Shown: piece by piece, positions 16,487 through 28,760 of the stretch
Position numbering within the stretch: position 1 is the first letter of the stretch
Layout: each line of letters opens with the position of its first letter
Source of the DNA: Montifringilla adamsi
Taxonomy: Eukaryota > Chordata > Aves > Passeriformes > Passeridae
NCBI GenBank assembly: GCA_017590115.1
Contig: JAGGNK010008559.1
Coordinates: 6,069,888 to 6,133,887, forward strand
DNA: 64,000 nt
Reading direction: 5' to 3'
The notes under the pieces: model-generated
Databases searched by the model: none
What the model saw: only the letters and a program-made list of their open reading frames with translations
Told to the model about the DNA's origin: nothing
Program-made: the position numbers and the translations under genes

Positions 16487-19400
16487 TCAGTGAGGACCAG
16501 CTGGATTGGTAAACATGACAAGAATAGAAGACAGACAGTGCAGCTTCTCTTTGATGTATTCTGGCAACTTGTCATCTTCTCCATACCTAGAGTGGCAAAG
16601 CAGCATAGAAAAACTGAGATGCTTAAATAATTTGTTTTATTTCATTACAATATAGTTATTTCAAAACACTACTTTCCTCAACCTCCCTGTTTTTAATACT
16701 ACACATGAATAGTGGCTGTACTCTGGAGACCAAGTAGATGCATTCCCAGCTTATTTTAGTCATTTGTTATCCAGATGACAAATGAATATTTATTTGTATC
16801 AGCTAGCTATGTGTGCTTCTCTTTATTAAATAAGCTTACATAAGCTAACCAACTGTGAAGTGATAGCAATGCTAAGGTTTAAAATTTACAAACCAAAGTC
16901 AGTAGCAGCTATTAAGTTACCTGATGTACAAGAGCCTTGTACTGAGTTACCTGGAAGTTTTTATGGCAGGAACAGACTCACCTGGTTGTCTGGCCATCTG
17001 GAGAAGTGTAAGTGATGGAGGAGACACCTGCTTGGGCTACCAGCTGGGATCCATCATTGAACTGAACCCATACTGCTCCACTGGTCAGCTGATGAGAGAA
17101 GTTACATTGTGGTTTGAGCATATGAAATACAAAATTACAAACCTAGAACTCTTCTAATAATGGAACTGAAAGCTTTTCAAAATTGCTGAAGGGACTTAGG
17201 TATTTTGGTCAGTCTTTTAAAGATTGCATGGATATTAATTTGGAGGAAGTAGTCTCATGCTGACTTCCTCATGTTTCAGATGCTTGGCTTTAGTTATCCT
17301 TGTCAATGTCAGATAAATAAAGAATTACCTTTAGCTTAACCACTCCTAAAGAAATTTTATGAATGACCAAACTCTAAAAAGAGGCCCATTTGTGAGAGTT
17401 CACAGGTATGCACAATTTAAACTTTATATAAATAAAGAGAACTTTTTCTGTTAGGACAGGAACCTTACTTTATCTGGATAACCAAGAACAATGTTTTAAA
17501 CCTAAAGCTTATCCAACAGAAAAGCAGAGGGCAGATGGCTTTGCAAAGAAACAGCTTTTCCTGCTGTAGAGGAAGATACATTTCTCTTGTACAGATCTGG
17601 TAGGTAGCTATTAAAAACTTTGTCATGACGCCTTTGCATCTATGTTACTGAACAGAGAAGTTAAAGTTTCAGTTTTTTACTAGAGTAAAATTTAAATGAC
17701 AAAGGACACTGAAACAGGCAGTAATAGCCACAAGAAAACTGTGGTAACTGAGATACTGAACTATTATTTAGGTTTCTTCTGCTTATGTAGTTCACCATGG
17801 TTTTTATCTAAGACGCTTATTTAAAAGTATCTTTCTGCATACAAATTTTAGATTAAGCTGTAGTGCACAACTGAATGATTCCTCACAAATCAAGTTTAAA
17901 GTTAATGACTTAAAAATACATATCTCAAATTAGTAGGAAAAAGAATAGACATGCCTCCTTTATTAGTTTCTCACCTGAGAAGCCCAACCAACATTTTTCA
18001 CAAAAACAGATTTGACGAGTTGGGCTGAATTTGGACTGCATTCCGTTTGATGAACAGAGGAGCAGGTCTTTTCAACAGTGCTAGTCAGAAACGTAGGCTT
18101 TTCAAAGGGCACCACCTAAAACCCAGAGATGCACAGAATTAACAGCCTTGGCATAAATGCTCCTGATGAGCTGCAGTGGTCAGTTGCCACCTGTTCATGT
18201 ATACAGACAGATTTAGCCTCTATGCTTAATTTCACAGCATTATAAAAACTCCACAGGGACACAACTTTTTGTTGTCAGTTCAGTCTGGTGGAAATGGTCA
18301 GATTCTGTACTAGGCACACAAACTACACAATCAGATGCAGATCCTACAAATGTAGATTGATGTACATTCAATAAAGCTCACAATATAAACTCAGTGTGCC
18401 AAGACCCCAGTATAATTCAGTCAGCTGAGGAAGTTTTATGAGGAACCAAAGCTTGGTGGGCCTTTTAAACAAACCAGATGAAATTGCTCACAAAGCCTCA
18501 TTGGCTACACATATATTCTCGTTTACCCTTTTCTTTTATGCACACTAACACTTGATTATTTCAGAACAACAAGTGCCAATACCCTTTGTGACACCATTTG
18601 TTACACAGCACCAAGGGCACATGAGAGCTCTCAAACTGAAGACTGTGCTGTCTAACACAAGTAAGCAATTTTCAAACTTTGCTCCCAGGAGGCATTTGTG
18701 GTAAAGTTTTGGAGTGTTCTGATTTTTCACATGCTCTTAAATCCAGGTATCAAAAGTCAGTTGAAATCAAAGCTAGTATTTCTAGTCAGTATGCTCACAA
18801 ATGGCTAATGAAAGCCTATGGCCATACAAATGAATTCCATTAATTTAAGTAAAACAGCAATATGGGAGACTGGTCTCCATGGTGCATCCTTCTGTACTTA
18901 CAGGAGCACAGTTTGGAGTCTGAACTGAAGTAGAACTGGCAGCTTGATTTCTATCCAATGCCACAACTTCTTTTGAATAGTTTGTCTTGTCCAACAGTGG
19001 AGGTGCTACAGCCTGTGGTGATTCAGTATTACCAGGTTTTCTGGAAAAATAATGACAAAAACAGAGAAAAGGTCTGTCCAAAAGAGATTAAAGAAACAAG
19101 TGAGGAGACACAGCTCTTCATTCATTTTACCATGGACTGTCCAAAGCACCCGATGGCAGGAGTCTTCTACAGAACTGTTTTTCAGTTCAAATACATAAAT
19201 ATGCTATAAATATTCAATAAATACATAACTATTCAAATACAACAGTATTTTGAACTGAAAGATATTACCTTCCAACAATTATTGGAAAAAATGGAGCACT
19301 TCCACTCCTTTTCTCTTCTTCCAAAACCGCACATTCCAGTGCAAGGCATATACGATGTCCCTGAAATGAGAAGTTCATTAAAGTTTTAAATTGAGAATCA

Positions 19401-22400
19401 TATAACTATTTCATACATGTTTAGTGTGGCAAGTGAGCCCACACAAGGGAATTTCAACAGTACTGAATTTTTCAATTGTATGAAGCCACTTCATTTGTTG
19501 TGTTTAATCCTTTCACCAGACAGGCAAACCTGCTTTACACACTCAGTCTTGCTTGTGAGGGATTGTAACCATTACCTCTACTCTCATATTTGCTCCTCCA
19601 GGAACATCACCCTCCCTCCTTAACAGTGTAATGAGAAACATTTCTATGCACAGGACACAGGAAGCACATTTGTGAAAGGGAAGCTGAATTTTCAGGAAGT
19701 TGCTTGGAAACGGTCTGTGTAAAACACCTTACCTCATTTGCATGATCCATATAAGCCTGGATTTCCTTCTTCAACCCTGCTTCGCTTTCTCCTTTCACAG
19801 TGAAGGATTTCCCTGACTTTTCAATCACACGAGTTATACCAGCTGTCTTATGGATCTTTGTTCCTGCAAGAAAATGTGAACACTTTCACTGTGAGCTGTA
19901 TAAAATAACAGTTAAACCATGGAAAGAAGAGCCCATTAATAAAACCAAAGTATAATTCAAATAACACTTTAATAACATGTACTTCCTGAGGAAGATATCA
20001 GTAAGGACTTAAAGAATCAACTAATCTACAAGTGCTAAAATAAAGGCAGGGTGTCCGAAAACCTGCTCATAGTGCACTATTTTCTTCAAACTGGAGTGGT
20101 GGTTGTTTAGTGTTAGGTAGTATTTTAGTGCAGCCCTAAAATCATTATTTAGCTATTTGCATAACTGCAAAAATGAATACATACCATCATAAAAACAAAT
20201 TTCAACATCTGCAGGGGGTGAATTTTCCATCAACATGCACTTGGCATATCGTGTATAAAACGTCACTTTAGGGGTTTTTGTTCTCACCAACTGCACAAAC
20301 TTAGCTGCATACTGGTATTTTTTCCAGTACTTTTCTAAAAAAAGAAAATAATAAAAAAAAAAATTAGCAGATTAAACACTGTGCACTAGCTTGAAGAGAA
20401 GTAATTTAGATTATGTATTTGATAACTGAAAGTTGTGAATAGTATTTAAGTACTTGACAGATATGTTTAAAGAAACTGACTTATTTCCACCAACAGCTCC
20501 CAGTATGAATGAGGAAAAGATTACAAGAGTTTTAATTTTAGTACACTACATTGTAAAGGGGAGACTCCTTAAAGCTTCCATATAAAAGGAATCAAAACCT
20601 GTGGGTTACACTTCCTTCTGAAGTTTCAAAACATTTTCCAGTTAAACTGTAGTTTGAATCTAATTCTGAAAGGAGTTTTACTTCAGAGTTTTCTGAAAAG
20701 TAATAGGTAAAAGCTATAAAGTTGCAAGATTCACTTAAAATATCACATTAATCATCATAATTTTCAAGTAAATTTCAGGTTACCTGGCAAGTTGTCAAAA
20801 TTATATGTGCAGATGCCTTCAGGAGGAGGAGGAGGTCTGTCATCAAGAAGGAAACCTCTTCCTTCATTTGGATGATAAACTGCAATCTACAAAAAGGGAA
20901 TAAAAATTGTGTGTAGTTGCAACTTACTACAGCACTCTGCACTTTTAACAGTTACGGAAATAACTCATATTTTAATTAATTACTATGCTTTACCATGAAA
21001 GCTCTATTCCTCTGAATAATTATTTAACAGCAGTTCTTTTTCACCAATACTTCACCTATTCCAAAAGTCAAGTCCAATTTTTTCTCTGAAATAATAGCTT
21101 GCTCCTTGTATTTATATGGCTTTATTATGGAGGGGCACAGTTTACAGCTGTGCATATATAAACAGTGAATTTCAAAAGAAATAATCACTTAAAAATAAAA
21201 AACCAGCTCTGAATGAACTCCAAGCACTTCATAAAACAGTGAAGAAATCAAAAACGTACTCACCCCATTTCCATCACAAGATATTCTGAGAACTTCTTTC
21301 ACAAGTTCCTGTGAGCGGTGTTCTTTCAGAAACTCCATACACACTTCCCCAGTATCTAGGATGCTCACCTAAAATATATTAAACATGAATTTACTTTCTG
21401 AAAAAGGTAAGATACCACTTTTTTCCCCCCACAAATGCTTTAATAAATGCTTTTCTTTTGCCTTAAATGCACATCAAACAGATAAATGCTTCTACAGTAA
21501 CTTTTGTTATTAGTTCTATTTTTTTAAAAGCAGAGCACTTCAAGATGATTGAAGGGTATGAGCCTGGTAACTGAGAGTGAGGCTTCTTAAAAGCAAACAC
21601 AGACAGGTCTGGTCTATTGTGCTTTAAGTATTCTCTATACAAAAGCTAAGATGCATCTTATTACTATTATTTTAAATTATTCTAGATTAAGTTTCCTAAA
21701 AACATATATTTCTATTTTACCAAGTGATTTTTAAGAGACATATTAAGCACATCAGTTGTTCCCATTTTCAGAACTGATACTTACCACTGCATTTTTGGTT
21801 TTTTGCCTGATGGGTTTCAGCCTGTGAGCAGTGAGAGGTGACACAACGCTTCGCAGTGTAGGTTTCTGATGTGCTGATGGTTCTTGGCCACAAGTTTGGT
21901 TTTGCTCTGGAGTTGACCAAAGGCCACATGTCATTCTGGAGTTCAGCCAGAGGCCAGGCTGAATTGTCTCATTTTTGCAGACAACTCCAGGGATGCATTG
22001 CTTTGGGTTTCTCTGGTTTAAAGAATGTGGACAGTCACCAGATGCACCGTGATTCCTTATGTCTTTTAAGGTGTTCCATGCATTCCTTGGTGCATCCTGC
22101 TGCGCATCCAGATGGTACCGAAAACCTCCATGTGCGTTACTCTTGCCAGTCAGGTCTGCAGGTGGTCCCAGAGGATCTGAAAGCACCACAAAGGGACATT
22201 GCAGATTCAAAGAGTCATTGCCAGAGGGAAAAAATTCTAGTATATTTAAAAGCTTTTAAATAATTTTAAAAGCTTTTAAATATAAGATAGATATAAGCTT
22301 TAAAAGATATATAGCTTATATAGAGCTTATATCTATATAAGCTATATATAAGCTTATATAAATAAGCTTTATAGCTTATATAGATATAAGCTTTAAAAGC

Positions 22401-25400
22401 TTATTCTATGTATATTTGAAAGCTTTTCAAGGGATTGTCTTTGAAGGCTTATTTAAGGGAAGAATGGGATTTCTTTAATTCTCAGTCCAAACCATCAGGC
22501 CTTTTAGTACGATCAGTACCAATGCTAGCAAAATTCCAGTGCTACTTTAAGCTGTTCCTACATTTCAGTTATGATGGTCTTCAGTTTTCATATAAAGAAT
22601 AATTTTAAAGAATAATTTATAAACAAAATACTAGGACTTCAGATAGATTCTTACACAAGAATTGGTTTAGTCTGTTGAAAATCAGCTTATTTACCATTCA
22701 GATTACCACTACTAGCAAATTTCATATAAGTTGCAGGTTATCTAACTAGTGTTTTACCATCTACCAGAGGTCTTAGTACTCAAAATGTTAAATACATACT
22801 CCAAGTCCCTTGTTTTATTTTTAAAATCCTTGTATTTATTTCTTCTAAACACCTGTTTTTATATTTAACTTTCCTATAACTCCTTCTCTAGTTTTGATAT
22901 TCAAGCCCTTGATCAACTTTCACCTCACCCACATCACTATTATGCTCCTTCTGCTGTGTGGCTGAACAGTTGAGAAGGGACCAAAAATTAAACAGGATTA
23001 TTCAGACCATATGTTCTCTGATTCCAGTTCCCTGTACATAGGAAGGGAAGGAGTCCAGTAATATCAAACCAAAAAGGGCCAGAATGGATTTATGGTTTAT
23101 TCTTATGATTAAATTACTTTATTTGCAAATGATGTAATATGATGCACAACAAAGAACACCTCCTTCCCTTCTGTGTCTTTGTCCTTTCCTCCACCTATCC
23201 TTCTGCTGCCTTATTATCTTTCTCATTCATTGAGGTCCCATCTTCTCTTATTTAGTTGCAATTGCACAACTAAATTAACAGGGCTTTCAAGACACTTGCT
23301 AGTGTTTTGTCATATATTTATTCTGACATATTTACACAACTGAGTAATTATGTCAGGGTCTAAAATTCTGGTTTCCTCTTTGTTTTGGGTTGGTTTGTTT
23401 TTTTTTGTTTTTTTTTTTTGCTAAAATAGTAGTAGGAAATAAACTTGTTTTAGGAAACTATGTATTCAAATTCAGTGTACAAAGAAATAAAAGGAGAATA
23501 GAGAATCTCACTGAAACTGTTACTTGACGGCAAAAATACAGAAGTGATGAGTAACACACCATTTGTTTGCATGCTTCCTAGCCACTGCTGCATCGTCTCA
23601 GCCTGGGACTTCTGCTCTAACAAACCAACCTGGGGCTTCACCGGGCACAGATAATTTGAGCTACAAAAGAAAAGTTACACACATAATCAATTTTGCATCA
23701 AAGACACTTGCACAACAAAAGTTAAAATGTTACAGCTGCAGAAAGCACAACACTTAGAACGTTTAGGAAATGCAGGTGGCATTTTGTAGCTCTAGGCAGC
23801 ATAGAAAGCGCTTCTTTTAATTTTATTTTCAAATAAAATAGTTTTTCAAATACAATAAAATGAAATGAAAACTTATGTTAATGCTGCCAGCAGTAGCTGT
23901 TCTTACATCTAGCTCTTAATTCACAGCCTTGAAGAAGACCTAGTGATGACATGACACCCTTGAGCCCCGTGTATCTCACTCAGCATAACAAACATGCAGC
24001 TGAAAGATGCCAATCCTACCGCCCAAAATAATTTGAATTTATATAAAATACAGTCAAACCCAAAAATTAAAAATATTTTTAACCGATGTTTTATATAATC
24101 ACATATATGTAGCCACAGGTGATATAATCCATGCATTGAAGTATAAAGAATGCACACAAAACCAGTTACTGCAGAGTCACTGATCTGTTGTAAATTCACA
24201 CTAAGCTCCTGTGAGGTTTTTTATCTCCATAGCCTGAACCTGTCTGCACTTTCTTGTAGTAAAGATGACTACTTCACCATTGGCTCACTTGTCACCAAAA
24301 CCACCCCAAAACCACAGAATATAAACCATCTAATTCAAGTCTTAGGACTTGCATTTAAGATTGCTGTGCAAGCTAACTACAGGTGTAAGAGGCTTTCCTA
24401 TAATCAACGACACAAAAAAAGTTGTAACCATTAAGTTAATCCCCACACTCACGTTAATATTCTCTCATGTTTACATTCAGCATGACTTTGTGAAGTCACG
24501 GGGAACACAAGTAAGCATTACAATAACATTTGTATAAATTTTTCATTTATCAAACATTTCTCAAACTACAAAGAATGCACATGCTCACTGAACTTTGCTT
24601 ATGTCAAACACCTGAGAACAGTAAAGAAAATCTTACTCCATTTACTTTTTTTACAGTTTCTTGTTTGTATTTTCCTTGAAGAGAAAACATAGGAAATTAT
24701 GCCAGTTCTTAATGTGGCAAGAAATGCAGGAACTAAGATATGGAAGTCCTTATATTAAAACAGAAAATCATTCTTTTGATATTCTGCTTGTGGAAAGTCT
24801 ATAGAAAAGGAGCCAGAATTTTCACAAAGAAGTTACAAATAAGTACAGGACTCAATTTCAGATAATTATCTACAATTGACACTTTCCTTCTGGCACACCA
24901 TCTTTATAATATATTCCCTAATCTTTATTGAATTTTTGTTTTATCCTCTCTAAGCATAAGAAAAAATCACCTCAAGAGATCAGCAAGTGAAAATGTTGAT
25001 AATTGCACTTTGAATGCCTTCTCCCCTCATCTGTCTCTTCTACAAAGAACAATTAGCAAGGCTCTCTACTACAATTACTGTGGGGGAAAAATAATCAACT
25101 TACTGCAAGTGGAAAGAAGACAATAAAGGAGCTCTAAATTTCATCTGAATAAAAAACTGATTCTTACTGTGGTTGATCTTTTTCAGGTGGAGATATCTGC
25201 TCTTCAAAAGAACCAGAAGTACTACAGGTCTTCGCCTTAAATATTTCTCCTATATCAGTATAGCTGTTAGCAGGTGAAAAGTATTCTGTGTTTTCCCTCG
25301 TTCCTATTTTAGGCTTGGAAAGCACTTCCAAGGAGTGACATCGATCCATGACATTGGATATGCCTTGAGTCTGGCTGTGGGATGTGCCAGACCTGTCTGA

Positions 25401-28393
25401 GGAGTGGGCTCTTCGGAGGTAGCGGGAATGTGGCCTCTCCTCAGCAGGCTGCGTGGTTCTTCCCCGGCCACTTACTCCAATTTCCTTTCCCTGAATTCCC
25501 CACTGTCGGAAAGAACCACTTTCGTCTCCCGATGAATTATTACTGCAATTCTTGTTTGTAGGAAAAAAAGTAATTTTATTTGGGAGGGGCTGTCCAACTA
25601 ACAGCTTCTTCTTTTCCTTCAAGCTGCCACTGGTACTGATGCTGGAAGAGCCCATGAAGGTCGTAGAGATGGTGGCATTTCCACTGTCCATGGAATCTTC
25701 TGAGGTTCCCAGATCTCTGCTCCGTGCAGAGCTACCCCTGGACATAAAAGGATGATCCAAGACTGAGGAAAGGCTCAAGCGATCCGCGGGGTTTTTGCGC
25801 AGTAACCTGTGAATGAGGTCCTGTGCCTCTCTTGACAAGAAGGCTGGCATTTCATAATCTGCCAGCACCACTTTGTTCAGTGTGTTCCTGACCGTGTCCG
25901 TGTCGAAAGGCGGCTTGCCAATGAGCAGAGTGTAAAACATACAGCCCAGAGACCACACGTCGGACTCCAGCCCGTGCGGGCTCCTCGTGGCTATCTCCGG
26001 AGAAATGTAATTGGGAGTTCCACACATGGTGTAATGCTTCTCATGAGGCATCTTCAGCTGAGTCGCCAACCCAAAATCAGCAATCTTGACGTTCATGTTG
26101 CTGGTGAGTAAGATGTTGGAGAGGGTGAGGTCCCGGTGCAGTATTCCGTGGGAATGGAGGTACAGCATACCCGTGATAATCTGGTGCAGGAAGTGTCGTG
26201 CTGTCAAAACAAAACCAGATGTTGCTATGATGAAATCCTAGCTCTGAAGATAACTCAGCTTTAAGTCTGCTATTTGTCTTGCTTCTATTTTTACTTACAA
26301 GGCTGTTTAGGTGTCATAGTAGTGAAACTGGAATTAACTTTCTGCTTTCTACTTTAAGCAAAATGGCACAACTTTGCTCTTTATGTAACACAGAAAATAG
26401 GAATGGAAATATTTTCAACTGGCCCAAACTTTCTCAAATTGCGTTCTTAAGAATTAAAGCTAAGTTGCTCATCACTTTTGGAAACAGATACAAGTTAAAC
26501 TAATGATGCCTTTATAGTCATACCCCATTAATCCAGTCCTGTGGCCCGAGTCCCAAAAAATCCCCACCTATAGCAGAATCATGGAATTAAATTAGAAACT
26601 GATAGAGAAGCAGGTAAGCTGGAAGAACTGAGCGAAAGGTGAGCAGTGAGGTGAGTCTGGAAGCAGTAAAGGCAGAAGTTGCCAGTTTTCCTGTTCTTCT
26701 TCTTTCCTCTTCCCAGTCTTGACCCACATTTAAAGAGAATTTTAAATACAAAGGTAAGCTCTACTTTCTATCTGTCTCTGCCTTCTAAGATCACCATCTT
26801 TTTATATTCCAAATAGCACAAACAGAAACAAATGTATATAGAAATGCAAGTGAATATATGCACAATAATAATCAATATCTAGATTATCACTTACCACAAG
26901 ATTTTAAGGTATAGAAATTATGATAGCAGCTTTAAATACTCTTCCTCTACAATTAAATATTTATTGAGTGAGCCAAAACATTAATGCAAAGGGCTCCACA
27001 GACCAAAAAAATCTCACCTTCATCTTCTGAAAAGGGTTTCTTTCTGTTCTTTATATATCTGCTCATTTCGCCATTGTGACATATCTCAAGTATCAAGTAC
27101 ACGTAGTTGCTATCTTCAAAATAGTTATAAAGCTGGGAAAAAAAAACAAGGAAAAAATTAAATTCCATTTTGTAGACCATGCAGCAAGTCACATATACAG
27201 CCCTCTCTACAAACCCCACAGTTCTTACCTCGAGTATAGATGGATGCTTTAGCTGACAATGTATTTTCACCTCATTCTGAACTCTCTGTACCATTCCAAC
27301 TTTGTGCATGGCTTTTTTGTCTATCTGTAAGTGGATCACAGCATAACTTAAGATATTCAGTGCATATTTGCTTAACAATTTTTAAGTACAAGCAAGTTTT
27401 CATATAGTTCACCTTAATATACCCTTTTAATGAACAAGTATAATAGATAATTGGAGGAACACCACAACTGAAAGCAGTCAAGCATTAACATTATCAATAC
27501 TAATACTTATTAATATTTTTTTCTGAAATACTTAGCAGAGAAACCTAAATCTCATTTTGCTACACATATAGGCTAAATATAGTCAACATTAAGAAGCATT
27601 TCTATTAGTTACTAAGTCTATTTGGTTGTGGTGCATCTTTCAGGATCGAGTCGCAATCTTAATGTCTGTTATTTACAAACATTCAACCCAAACATCGGTG
27701 CCCAACTGCAGAACCCCAACCTGTTGCGACTTTGCATTTGGTCTCTAGGGAGACAGATACTTCCCTGGCCGGCTGCCTTACCATTTTGATGGCCACTTCC
27801 AGGCCGGTTTTCAGGGATACTGCTCTGTAGACCCCTGCGAAGGAGCCCTTCCCCAGGAGGTTCCCCACCTTGAAATCCTGCAAGACGAACAAACCGGCCT
27901 CGTTAGCCTGGGGCTTTGTCAGTCAGACTTCGCAGCGCCTCTCCCGACGCGGACCCTCCCACCAGCGGCGGGGAGCCCACGCAGCCCCGAGATCCGGGCA
28001 AACCCCGAGGCGGCCCGGGGCTACCTGTGGGGAGCTCTCCGGGGCGCGGCGGCGGGGCCCGGCAGGGCCGCACAGCCACCCCCGCCGCATCCTCCTGCCG
28101 GCACCGCACTGGCGCTGGCGCTGCCCGGAGCGGCGCGGCCGGGCCGCCTTCCCGCCGCCTCTCCCGCCTCGGCTCCCGGGACGCGGGACACACCCGCCCC
28201 CGGCTGCCATGGCAGCGGCCGCGGAGCCGCCGCTCCCCGCAAACACGTGGGGACGGGGCGAAGGCGCGGGAGGAATCGCGCTCCCACCAATACCCGCCGG
28301 CAGCGGGACGAGCCCGCGCCCGGCCCCTCCGCGCCCCGCGGCGGGAGGGGCTGCGCGCCGCACCTCTATCCTCTCGCCGATGCAGGTCGCCAT
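16487..28393 (-). CDS. PLK4: PLK4 (SAK), centriole-duplication polo-like kinase, 976 aa
   Basis: PLK4 is the serine/threonine kinase that starts centriole duplication by phosphorylating STIL. Coding exons, 5' to 3': 28364-28393, 27782-27877, 27229-27324, 27018-27132, 25168-26200, 23560-23660, 21785-22176, 21264-21368, 20784-20886, 20185-20334, 19733-19863, 19269-19360, 18902-19040, 17975-18115, 16982-17088, 16487-16586. The spliced frame is 2931 nt and every border is AG/GT. The kinase domain spans about residues 12-265, with glycine loop GKGSFAGV, K41, HRD D136, DFG D154, and T170 in YTMCGTPNY. The DSGNAT phosphodegron at 284-289 matches the beta-TrCP site of human PLK4. The tandem polo boxes PB1/PB2 (about 592-815) are in exons 7-12, and PB3 (about 890-976) is in exons 14-16, ending FTNPAGPH. 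Human PLK4 is 970 aa. Exon 9 carries a PPPPP run where I recall PPSPT in human. Nothing is truncated. Confidence 0.97.
22240..22433. repeat. AT-rich palindromic repeat (AGCTTATA/AGCTTTTAAA) in PLK4 intron 6
   Basis: About 190 bp consist almost wholly of self-complementary motifs such as AGCTTTTAAA, ATATAAGCTT, TATATAGCTTATATAG and AAGCTTATATAAATAAGCTT. Many AAGCTT units and their flanks can pair with each other, so hairpins or cruciforms are expected. It ends about 60 bp upstream of the PLK4 exon 7 acceptor. Confidence 0.85.
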
Positions 28394-28760
28394 GGCGCCG
28401 GCCGTTCTTCCTCGGGTCCCGCTACCGGTCGTGCCGAGAGCCTGGGGCGCGGTTAACCCATTAGGGCGCCCCGGGCCGCCCGCCCCGGCGCAGCCCCGCT
28501 GGCTCCCGGGCCCGGGGGCGGCCGCTCCGCGCCCCCCCCGCCGACATTTTGAAAAGTCGCGCCGTTACCCCTCGGCCCCGCCCCGTCCCGGGACGAGGCT
28601 GCGTCTGACGCAAGCGCGTCACGCAACGGCGCATGGGCGCGCGGCCCCCGCGGCCGGGCTGGGACGAGGAGGAGCAGCGGCGCGTGCGCGGGGCGGGATG
28701 GGGCGTGCCCGGGCATCCGTTAGGGCGCGTGCGCCGTGAGGGGCGCGCGTGGCGCCTCAG
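27900..28760. promoter_or_regulatory. PLK4: PLK4 CpG island and promoter
   Basis: A dense CpG island covers intron 1, the 30-nt first coding exon and about 370 bp upstream of the PLK4 ATG. The upstream part holds CRE-like half sites (TGACG at 28606-28610, CGTCA at 28617-28621), an NRF1-like CGCGCACGCGCC on the minus strand (28679-28690, 11 of 12 positions of the consensus) and a CDE/CHR-like pair (28548-28563). CRE, NRF1 and CDE/CHR elements are the classes reported to control human PLK4, so the arrangement fits a cell-cycle promoter. No TATA box is evident. Confidence 0.75.
28548..28563 (-). promoter_or_regulatory. PLK4: CDE/CHR-like cell-cycle element of PLK4
   Basis: In the direction of PLK4 the sequence reads GGCGCG-ACTT-TTCAAA. 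TTCAAA is the reverse of the CHR core TTTGAA, and the GC-rich CDE-like hexamer sits exactly four bases from it, the usual spacing for DREAM-bound CDE/CHR pairs. It lies about 155-170 bp upstream of the start codon. Binding is inferred, not shown. Confidence 0.55.

Noticed and set aside
26570..26610. Another CR1-like start (AGAATCATGGAATTAAATTAG)
   Set aside because: Resemblance ends after about a dozen bases.
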